From the NCBI GenBank assembly GCA_964538615.1, contig CAZIGK010000050.1:1-6929 (forward strand): a DNA stretch of 6,929 nt. Direction: 5' to 3'. This DNA is from CAZIGK01 sp964538615. Its GTDB lineage: Bacteria > Pseudomonadota > Alphaproteobacteria > Rickettsiales > RI-342. Below are positions 1-4,307 of this stretch, one piece after another. The notes under the pieces are model-generated. The model made no database searches, had not been told where the DNA came from, and worked only from the letters and a program-made list of their open reading frames with translations. Numbering within the stretch: the first letter of the stretch is position 1; the number at the start of each line of letters is the position of its first letter. A program made the position numbers and the translations under genes.

Positions 1-212
1 AGACCAAAACGCTGTAACAACGCACGTACATCTAACTGACGTACCGAGGCATCAGTGGATACATGGCGGGGAAGAGGGAGGGGTTCGGAGAGAGGAGTGT
101 CCAGTGCATGTACAGGCGCAAGAGCGGCAATGTCACCCGTAGGCACATGGGTAGCAGCCTCAGCAGAGTGCTTTGAGTCTTGGCTGTTGGTCGTATCCTC
201 GGCGTGCACCAT
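1..212 (-). CDS. Partial hypothetical protein, N-terminal part, runs off left edge
   Basis: A minus-strand frame is open from the ATG at 212 to the window edge, giving about 70 residues, beginning MVHAEDTTNSQDSKH and ending near DVRALLQRFG. The visible part is hydrophilic, rich in Ala, Ser, Asp and Pro, with a Pro-rich stretch (SEPLPLPRH) about two-thirds along, as in a linker. The residues V-H-A followed by E-D look like a signal-peptidase cleavage site. The same frame stays open upstream of 212 to a TAA near 272, with a GTG at 266 that would add a poor hydrophobic stretch. A better hydrophobic stretch (FALCFSLVLISFL) lies in the neighbouring frame, so the true start could lie beyond a frameshift. 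No Shine-Dalgarno sequence is evident before 212. I do not recognise a family. The frame is preferred over overlapping frames because its composition is more protein-like and it continues past the edge. Confidence 0.5.
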   Translation of the reverse strand, partial: MVHAEDTTNSQDSKHSAEAATHVPTGDIAALAPVHALDTPLSEPLPLPRHVSTDASVRQLDVRALLQRFG

Positions 213-558
213 AAGAATGAAATCAGTACCAGTGAAAAGCAGAGCGCGAAATGCGGACTCCTGCACACATTACAGGATGGCGTAAAATGATTAACGTTTT
301 TTGACAATGCGAGATACATCATAACGAAACGCATGATAACAGAGCGCAATGTTCCATTGTGAAGCATGTATGTATAGGCCAGACGGTTTGACCGGGGAGC
401 TGCCGGATTGCCATGTTTTTTTTGGATGAGATACGTGCTAAAGTCACGGGTGATGGTGAGGGAATGCAGGAAATATGCGGACTCCCGCCTTTCTCAATGT
501 CAAGCGTTGTGACATGATCTGCTGTAACCACAGGCAAATATCGGCGAGGGCTGACAAA
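213..558. other. Intergenic region between divergent genes
   Basis: This stretch of roughly 350 bases separates the left partial gene (minus) from the first EF-hand gene (plus). I see no convincing gene in it. It holds an isolated TTGACA at 301-306 without a good -10 at the right distance, an eight-T run at 416-423 with no convincing hairpin in front, and the second copy of the 11-base word ATGCGGACTCC (251-261 and 475-485). Promoters for both neighbours should lie here, but none can be named with confidence. Upstream in-frame codons exist for the EF-hand gene from an ATG at 475, but the start at 559 is preferred. Confidence 0.4.
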
Positions 559-1008
559 ATGTTCGGAAAAACCTACAGGATCCGTGTTGGGATGATGATG
601 GCCATGGCTTTTGTTGTTGGCTACGACAGATGTGTATCTGCCGAAGATCGTGGGTATGATCGGCAGTTCATGTATCAGAACCATTGGGGTGGCCAGACGC
701 CGGAAGCCGTGATGCAACAGCGGTTGCGCCAGTGGGATAAGAACGGTGATGGTGAAATCAGTCAGGATGAATTGCGTGCAGCGGAAGTGCAGGATGCGAC
801 CCGCAGAGTGCAGGCGATGGACAGAGATATGGACGGAACGGTAACCGATGCGGAAATGCAGCGGGGTCACAAGGCGTTGCAACGGCAAATTCGGGAGCAA
901 TGGGGGCATGCGTATCCGGCGGCGCGTCAATGGCAGGAGCAACAGCGGCAACAGGGGAAAAGCTTACCACTGCATCCAGATCAACCGGCGTTAGGGCATA
1001 CCCCTTAG
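559..1008 (+). CDS. Exported EF-hand calcium-binding protein (first copy)
   Basis: This 149-residue protein carries two canonical EF-hand loops: DKNGDGEISQDE at residues 60-71 and DRDMDGTVTDAE at 88-99. Both have acidic or oxygen-bearing side chains at positions 1, 3, 5 and 9, Gly at 6, and Glu at 12, so both should bind Ca2+ (family knowledge). The N-terminus (MFGKTYRIRV, then a Met/Ala/Val-rich core) reads as a signal peptide with cleavage after VSA, near residue 28, which would place the protein in the periplasm. The tail is Gln/Arg-rich. The start at 559 has a GAGGG Shine-Dalgarno sequence eight bases upstream and begins directly at the signal peptide; an in-frame ATG at 475 would add 28 residues that do not fit. 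It is the first of two EF-hand genes lying ahead of an ECF sigma and anti-sigma pair, so a sensor or calcium-buffer role is likely but inferred. A transport or enzymatic function is not indicated. Confidence 0.82.
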   Translation: MFGKTYRIRVGMMMAMAFVVGYDRCVSAEDRGYDRQFMYQNHWGGQTPEAVMQQRLRQWDKNGDGEISQDELRAAEVQDATRRVQAMDRDMDGTVTDAEMQRGHKALQRQIREQWGHAYPAARQWQEQQRQQGKSLPLHPDQPALGHTP

Positions 1009-1159
1009 ATTGTGTCAGAAGCCGTTTTTTGCGCTTTTGGTTCCCAAGACGACCTTTTGGGTATGTGTTCCATCGCGTGACGACATGATGCAGGGCAAGC
1101 GGTATCGTGTTTTGATGTTTTTTCTGCGAGGGATGAAGCTTGCGATCTGCGTTGGAGCA

Positions 1160-1182
1160 GTATGAACGTATGTGTATCAACG
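1160..1182 (+). repeat. Short direct repeat GTATSAACG upstream of second EF-hand gene
   Basis: GTATGAACG (1160-1168) and GTATCAACG (1174-1182) match at eight of nine bases with a 14-base period, ending just before the ribosome-binding site of the second EF-hand gene. This could be a regulator site or chance. No flanking promoter is clear. Confidence 0.3.
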
Positions 1183-1204
1183 CCAAATAGAAGGAACGAT
1201 GACG

Positions 1205-1564
1205 ATGAAAAAATCCCCAATAGGATATATGTGGATGGTGGCGGCCTGTCTGTTCATGGCAACCCCTGCCATGGCCGAGCGCCATGAAGGAGCGCGTGCG
1301 GGGAAGCACGCTGGTCACCACGCGAAAAAGTTTGAACAAGCAGATGCGAACAAGGACGGCTTTCTGACCCGTGAAGAGATGGAGGCGGCGCACAAGGCGC
1401 GGTTGGACAAAATGTTTGCCCGAATGGATGAAAACAAGGATGGCAAACTCTCCCGCGAGGAAATGAAAAAAGGGCATGAAGCCATGCGTGCCAAGTGGCA
1501 GGCCAGAATGCAGGAGCATCGTCAGCAATCAACGGGTGAGCCTGCGCATGCCGATGACGAATGA
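1205..1564 (+). CDS. Exported EF-hand calcium-binding protein (second copy)
   Basis: A 119-residue protein with a clean signal peptide (MKKSPIGYMW then a hydrophobic core, cleavage after PAMA at residue 24) and two canonical EF-hand loops: DANKDGFLTREE at residues 47-58 and DENKDGKLSREE at 75-86. Between the signal peptide and the first loop is a His/Lys/Ala-rich segment (H35, H38 and H39 among others) that might bind a transition metal; this is speculative. The rest is highly charged and probably helical. AAGGA at 1191-1195 sits nine bases before the ATG at 1205; an ATG at 1199 is equally in frame and would add two residues. It shares the two-loop layout of the gene at 559-1008 but is shorter, so the two may be diverged duplicates. 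The 3' end overlaps the sigma-factor start by 17 bases, which implies co-transcription and translational coupling and makes it the best candidate for the signal-sensing partner of that sigma factor. Confidence 0.85.
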   Translation: MKKSPIGYMWMVAACLFMATPAMAERHEGARAGKHAGHHAKKFEQADANKDGFLTREEMEAAHKARLDKMFARMDENKDGKLSREEMKKGHEAMRAKWQARMQEHRQQSTGEPAHADDE

Positions 1565-2147
1565 GCGACTGGCGGCCAATGACTCCCCGGAGCATTGGAT
1601 GCAGCGGGTGGCGGAGGGCGACACACAAGCCTTTCGCCATCTGGCGGCATTATTGGGGCAGCGCATGTTTGCGCTTGCCATGCGGCTGACCCGTAGCAAC
1701 CGCGCACAGGCAGAAGATATTGTGCAGGACGCCCTGATTAAGCTGTGGCAGTCGGCTCCAAGGTGGCAACCCACGGGGTCGGTTGCATCTTATGCGGCAC
1801 GCATTGTCTATACCTGTGCGATGGATCAGTTCCGGCATAAGCGGCTGGAAGCCCTGCCCGAAGGGGTGGAATTAGCGGAGGCAGAGCAGGTGACGACCCG
1901 ATTGATGGAAAAACAGCAACAACGCCATGTGGCGGATGCCATGCAACAGTTGCCGGAACGCCAGCGTGAGGCGTTGCTGTTATTTTATTTTCACGAACAT
2001 ACCATGGCGGAAGTGGCCGTGAGTTTGCAGACAACGGAAAAAGCCGTAGAAAGCCTGCTGGGGCGAGCGCGGAAACAATTGGCGGCACGCTTGCCGGAGG
2101 ATGCATGGGTGCACATTGCGCGCCCGGAGGGGGAGTATTATGCATAA
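1548..2147 (+). CDS. ECF-type RNA polymerase sigma factor
   Basis: This 199-residue protein has the two-domain ECF layout. Region 2 spans about residues 24-100, with the region 2.2 helix DIVQDALIKLW at 57-67 and the segment SYAARIVYTCAMDQFRHKRL behind it. Region 4 spans about 135-182 (LPERQREALLLFYFHEHTMA, then a helix-turn-helix ending in GRARKQL). Length is typical for the ECF class. It would direct RNA polymerase to promoters of its own regulon from the cytoplasm. The ATG at 1548 has GGGTGAG seven bases upstream; 1554 is an alternative. The gene overlaps the EF-hand gene before it and the membrane-protein gene after it, a tight arrangement typical of a sigma/anti-sigma unit. The C-terminal tail after residue 183 (PEDAWVHIARPEGEYYA) is short. 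I cannot assign an ECF subgroup from the sequence alone. No clear GGAAC/CGTT autoregulatory promoter was found upstream. Confidence 0.93.
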   Translation: MPMTNERLAANDSPEHWMQRVAEGDTQAFRHLAALLGQRMFALAMRLTRSNRAQAEDIVQDALIKLWQSAPRWQPTGSVASYAARIVYTCAMDQFRHKRLEALPEGVELAEAEQVTTRLMEKQQQRHVADAMQQLPERQREALLLFYFHEHTMAEVAVSLQTTEKAVESLLGRARKQLAARLPEDAWVHIARPEGEYYA

Positions 2148-2544
2148 ACCACTGGATGAAGCACGGTTGCACGCCATGATTGAATTGGCATTACAACAGC
2201 CGCAGGAGCCACGGATTGCAGAGCAGGAAGTAGCAGGGCCGGATAGGGGTGCGTACCGTTGGGTGCGGCGTCAGCGGGGGTGGCTGGGTGGTCTGGCAGC
2301 CTGTGTGTTGCTGCTGTGGGTGGTGAGTGTGGGTGGGCTGCAGGAGCCATTTGCCGACATGTTATGGCAGCGTCATACGGCGCAACCTGCAATGCCGTCT
2401 GCGGTAGTAGCCAAGGCGGGTCCAGTGTCCACTGCTGTGAGAACGGGGGACGGGACGCAGCCTCAACAACGGGATGCCGGAGAGATGCCGGATGTGGATA
2501 TGGCGGAATGGCTGGTTTATGAAATGATGGATGAAATGGTGTAG
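2140..2544 (+). CDS. Single-pass membrane protein, putative anti-sigma factor
   Basis: A 134-residue protein with about 47 hydrophilic N-terminal residues, one strong transmembrane segment at about 48-67 (WLGGLAACVLLLWVVSVGGL) preceded by RWVRRQR, and a C-terminal domain of about 67 residues. The positive charges before the membrane segment predict a cytoplasmic N-terminus and periplasmic C-terminus. The ATG overlaps the last eight bases of the sigma gene and follows a strong GGAGGGGGA ribosome site. Position and topology fit an anti-sigma factor that holds the upstream ECF sigma at the membrane. It lacks the HxxxCxxC motif of zinc-binding anti-sigma domains; its only cysteine is in the membrane segment. 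The layout resembles the short CnrY type rather than RseA or ChrR (an analogy, not a homology call). The extreme C-terminus (MAEWLVYEMMDEMV) is acidic, Met-rich and likely an amphipathic helix. Its role is inferred mainly from context. Confidence 0.72.
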   Translation: MHKPLDEARLHAMIELALQQPQEPRIAEQEVAGPDRGAYRWVRRQRGWLGGLAACVLLLWVVSVGGLQEPFADMLWQRHTAQPAMPSAVVAKAGPVSTAVRTGDGTQPQQRDAGEMPDVDMAEWLVYEMMDEMV

Positions 2545-2586
2545 CATTGGCGGGGCGTTGTGTATTGCGTCTCGCACGTACCAAGA

Positions 2587-2615
2587 CCCTTCGGAATAGG
2601 TGCGTTCCGAAAGGG
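2587..2615 (+). terminator. Hairpin after the sigma/anti-sigma operon
   Basis: TTCGGAA (2590-2596) pairs with TTCCGAA (2605-2611) around an eight-base loop, extended by CCC/GGG with one bulged A. It starts 43 bases after the last stop codon of the operon. There is no T-tract behind it, so it may be a weak or Rho-assisted end, or an mRNA 3'-stabilising hairpin. Confidence 0.4.
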
Positions 2616-2621
2616 GAAGCC

Positions 2622-2644
2622 TGAGTCAGGGGTATGAGTCAGGG
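2622..2644 (+). repeat. Tandem direct repeat TGAGTCAGGG
   Basis: Two perfect ten-base copies (2622-2631 and 2635-2644) are separated by three bases, about 40 bases upstream of the tRNA promoter. The 13-base period puts them a little over one helical turn apart. Function is unknown; it could be a small slippage duplication. Confidence 0.35.
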
Positions 2645-2681
2645 ATTTTGAGTAGAGATGCCGCACCTGTGCGATAGAGGC

Positions 2682-2710
2682 TGGACAAATGGAGAGAGGT
2701 TGCTTATAGT
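2682..2710 (+). promoter_or_regulatory. Sigma-70 promoter of tRNA-Leu
   Basis: TGGACA (2682-2687) and TATAGT (2705-2710) each match the housekeeping consensus at five of six positions and are separated by exactly 17 bases. Transcription would begin near 2717, about 43 bases before the tRNA. The bases after the -10 are GC-rich (GCGCACC), a discriminator type associated with growth-rate and stringent control of stable RNA genes. No other gene start lies nearby on this strand. Confidence 0.72.
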
Positions 2711-2759
2711 GCGCACCTTCCCCGCGCTAGCCGCCATGGAAATGGTTGGTAGCTGCTGT

Positions 2760-2844
2760 GCCTCAGTGGTGGAATTGGTAGACGCGCCGGACTCAAAATC
2801 CGGTGCCGCAAGGCGTGTCAGTTCGAGTCTGACCTGAGGCACCA
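2760..2844 (+). tRNA. tRNA-Leu, anticodon CAA
   Basis: The seven-base acceptor stem GCCTCAG (2760-2766) pairs perfectly with CTGAGGC (2834-2840), followed by discriminator A and encoded CCA (2842-2844). The anticodon stem CCGGA/TCCGG encloses the loop CTCAAAA, so the anticodon at 2794-2796 is CAA and reads UUG. A long variable arm follows (TGCCGCAAGGCG region), as expected for a class II tRNA, and the T-loop GTTCGAGTC is present. At 85 bases it has normal length. It is the end of its own short transcript, and the convergent membrane-protein gene begins its stop codon 21 bases away. Confidence 0.97.
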
Positions 2845-2865
2845 TCTTTCATGCAAACGCGCTAT

Positions 2866-3219
2866 TTAGCGGAAAATGCAATAGGCGCCTGCCGCAATCA
2901 ATGCAAAGCCGAGTGCATGGTTCCAGCCCAGAGGTTCTTGCAGGTAGAACACGGAAAATCCGGCAAAAACCAGTAGGGTAATCACTTCCTGAATGGTTTT
3001 GAGTTCAGCGGCGCTAAAGGTGCCATGGCCGATGCGATTGGCGGGCACCTGCAGGCAATATTCAAAAAACGCAATGCCCCAACTGATGAGAATGACCAGC
3101 CAAAGCGAGGTGGATTTGTATTTTAAGTGTCCATACCAGGCGAAGGTCATGAACAGGTTGGAGGCGACCAGCAGGGCAATGCTGGTGAGGGCGGGGGATA
3201 GAGGGGCAAAAAACGACAT
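2866..3219 (-). CDS. DUF486 (DMT-type) small integral membrane protein
   Basis: A 117-residue protein with four predicted membrane helices at about residues 8-29, 38-56, 75-93 and 98-116. The segment FEYCLQVPANRIG (52-64) followed by LKTIQEV (73-79) is characteristic of the DUF486 family, small four-helix proteins related to the drug/metabolite transporter superfamily and to SMR-type half transporters. The substrate is unknown for the family. Length is full for the family and the ending YCIFR is typical. No good Shine-Dalgarno sequence precedes the ATG at 3219, but no better start is visible. It is divergent from the secreted-protein unit, sharing an AT-rich intergenic region, and convergent with tRNA-Leu. 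It is probably monocistronic. Confidence 0.9.
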   Translation of the reverse strand: MSFFAPLSPALTSIALLVASNLFMTFAWYGHLKYKSTSLWLVILISWGIAFFEYCLQVPANRIGHGTFSAAELKTIQEVITLLVFAGFSVFYLQEPLGWNHALGFALIAAGAYCIFR

Positions 3220-3269
3220 GGGAGCGACCGGAGGCAGGGATGAAGCGAATGGATAGAATATTTACCCTT

Positions 3270-3291
3270 TTGTTCACAAATATGTAAACAA
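3270..3291. promoter_or_regulatory. 22-bp imperfect palindrome, candidate operator
   Basis: The segment starts TTGTTCACA and ends TGTAAACAA; 9 of its 11 base pairs are symmetric about the centre. It lies in the AT-rich gap between the divergent DUF486 gene and the secreted-protein gene and overlaps the likely -35 of the latter, a position suited to a dimeric regulator. No regulator gene is adjacent. Confidence 0.45.
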
Positions 3292-3302
3292 CATTTGATA
3301 AT
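3273..3302 (+). promoter_or_regulatory. Candidate sigma-70 promoter of the secreted-protein unit
   Basis: TTCACA (3273-3278) and GATAAT (3297-3302) each match consensus at five of six positions with an 18-base spacer, in a markedly AT-rich stretch. Transcription would start near 3309 and leave a 5' leader of about 138 bases before the ATG at 3447. Confidence 0.5.
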
Positions 3303-3330
3303 GTTAAAGATGTAGTCTTGGTTTTTGTTC

Positions 3331-3441
3331 GGGTGCACATGAAGGACAATGATGTCTGGCATGTGCACAGTCGGAGGCCTATCTCATCAAGGGGATGCAA
3401 GTTGCACCCCCACCATGCCCAACGGAGGAAATGCCGTTGGG
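3331..3441 (+). promoter_or_regulatory. Structured 5' leader with three hairpins
   Basis: Three hairpins follow one another. First: GTGCACATG (3333-3341) with CATGTGCAC (3360-3368), nine perfect pairs and an 18-base loop. Second: 3391-3400 with 3402-3411, nine of ten pairs. Third: CCCAACGG (3418-3425) with CCGTTGGG (3434-3441), eight perfect pairs, with AGGA of the only good ribosome site in its eight-base loop. GGGTGCA (3331-3337) can also pair with TGCACCC (3403-3409), which would break the first two hairpins, so a two-state switch is conceivable. I do not recognise a known riboswitch class. The pairings are read directly; the regulatory role is inferred. Confidence 0.5.
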
Positions 3442-3446
3442 ACACA

Positions 3447-4220
3447 ATGATGCGTCACATTTTGCTTTTTGGTCTATTCATCCTCGCCCTCGTGGCGGGG
3501 TTGTTCGGGTCGTTCGCGTCCACTCCTGCCAAGGCGCAGGGTGGGTGGCAGGTGTTTCTGCCGCTTGTCCTGAAGCCGGGGGTCAATCTGCCCGACCTTG
3601 TCCTCAAGCCCGCTCCTTCAGGCTGGAACGACAGGACGGGGGACGTCTATTGGCGGGAGATCGACTTCGTGACCCAGCTTAACGAGGAGTTGGGTCGCAA
3701 CGACGTGCTATCCTACACCAGCAATGCCGGTGATGGGATGGTCGTGGTGACCCGGTGGGGAATCGGTTCCACGCCCCGGAACTTGCTGGTGCCAGCCCGC
3801 AGGATATCACTCTGGGGCTGGCGGTACGATGTCCGCAACAACTTTGTGACCGACAACGAAGGCGTTGAGTTACGGAGAGTCAACCTGCAAAAGATCTGGG
3901 ATCAGGGCTTCTCCGCGTATGCGGCCTTTTGGGGGGTGGGACTCGCGCCCAATGATACCGTTACGGTGAACATTGGGGGCGAAAGCCTCACCTTTTCCAC
4001 CGCGGGCGAGAACGTCGAGGAGTACAGTGGTGGGCTGCAGCGGCTGGAATTCGTCAAGCTGCCCGAAGAGGGCAAGTGGCGGGTTCTTTTCATGCCGCTC
4101 CCTGGCGAAAGCCAGATGCGGCTGAAACTACCACAGAGCGTTGCCCCGGCGGTGGCCGCTAGCACGGCCAGTTCAGACGAGACGTCTTCGGTCGGCCCGT
4201 TCTTCGCCCCCACGGAGTAA
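3447..4220 (+). CDS. Secreted protein of unknown function with FLPLVLKP segment
   Basis: A 257-residue protein from the ATG at 3447. Residues 1-30 form a clear signal peptide (MMRHILLFGLFILALVAGLF core, cleavage after AKA). The mature part starts QGGWQVFLPLVLKPG; a short near-repeat LPDLVLKPA follows at 49-57. The remainder is rich in aromatic and Gly/Val residues with alternating patterns suggesting a beta-rich fold, and ends in an Ala/Ser-rich low-complexity tail (231-248). The mature protein has no cysteine, no transmembrane segment and no catalytic motif I can name. The xFLPLVLKx stretch just after the signal peptide is, from memory, common in exported Chloroflexota proteins, which with the higher GC and different codon choice suggests transfer. 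The start is chosen for the signal peptide; the frame is open back to 3318 but that extension is not protein-like. The ribosome site is oddly 17 bases away inside a hairpin. The gene has its own promoter and terminator and stands alone. Confidence 0.75.
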   Translation: MMRHILLFGLFILALVAGLFGSFASTPAKAQGGWQVFLPLVLKPGVNLPDLVLKPAPSGWNDRTGDVYWREIDFVTQLNEELGRNDVLSYTSNAGDGMVVVTRWGIGSTPRNLLVPARRISLWGWRYDVRNNFVTDNEGVELRRVNLQKIWDQGFSAYAAFWGVGLAPNDTVTVNIGGESLTFSTAGENVEEYSGGLQRLEFVKLPEEGKWRVLFMPLPGESQMRLKLPQSVAPAVAASTASSDETSSVGPFFAPTE

Positions 4221-4249
4221 TCCAAGGGGGTTGACCAAAACCAAGCTAC

Positions 4250-4281
4250 CTCGACCCCGCACAATGTTGTGCGGGGTCGAG
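4250..4281. terminator. Strong 15-bp perfect hairpin between convergent genes
   Basis: CTCGACCCCGCACAA (4250-4264) is exactly complementary to 4267-4281, with the two bases TG at the centre; the inner pairs would open to form a workable loop. TCATTTTAG follows on the plus strand, a weak T-tract. It lies 29 bases after the secreted-protein stop and 26 bases past the end of mnmE on the other strand, so it can end both transcripts. Confidence 0.8.
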
Positions 4282-4307
4282 TCATTTTAGGGGGGGTATT
4301 TGGAGGG

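Larger units (their letters stand above)
3312..4249. repeat. Imperfect inverted repeats flanking the secreted-protein unit
   Basis: GTAGTCTTGGTTTTTG (3312-3327) on the plus strand matches the complement of 4234-4249 (read as GTAGCTTGGTTTTGG) with one or two single-base gaps. The ends enclose the leader and coding region but not the promoter. No transposase and no target-site duplication is seen, so this may be a remnant of an insertion or coincidence. Confidence 0.3.

Noticed and set aside
301..330. TTGACA at 301-306 as a plus-strand promoter for the first EF-hand gene
   Set aside because: No acceptable -10 at 16 to 18 bases, and it would leave an unusually long leader.
32..367. 111-residue minus-strand frame with hydrophobic stretch
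   Set aside because: It overlaps the left partial gene in another frame, is Leu/Pro/Cys-rich in a way typical of chance frames, and has no ribosome site. Only its hydrophobic stretch is discussed, as a possible frameshift signal.
251..485. Two copies of ATGCGGACTCC
   Set aside because: Only 11 bases, with unrelated flanks and no symmetrical context; probably chance or an old duplication without visible function.
758..1640. Long minus-strand frames opposite the EF-hand genes
   Set aside because: They are complements of genes with clear signal peptides and EF-hand loops, and their His/Pro/Leu-rich composition is typical of antisense frames.
2639..2845. 68-residue minus-strand frame starting MVPQVRLELTR
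   Set aside because: It is the antisense of tRNA-Leu and its upstream region; this type of frame is a well-known spurious call over tRNA-Leu genes.
3417..3442. Resemblance of GCCCAAC and GTTGGG to integron attC core sites
   Set aside because: The distance between the cores is far too short for an attC site and the last base of the second core does not fit.
3395..3682. 95-residue plus-strand frame with an ATG at 3431 right after GGAGGAA
   Set aside because: The ribosome site is too close to the ATG, and the product (Arg/Gly/Cys-rich) is a shadow of the secreted-protein gene, whose frame has a signal peptide.
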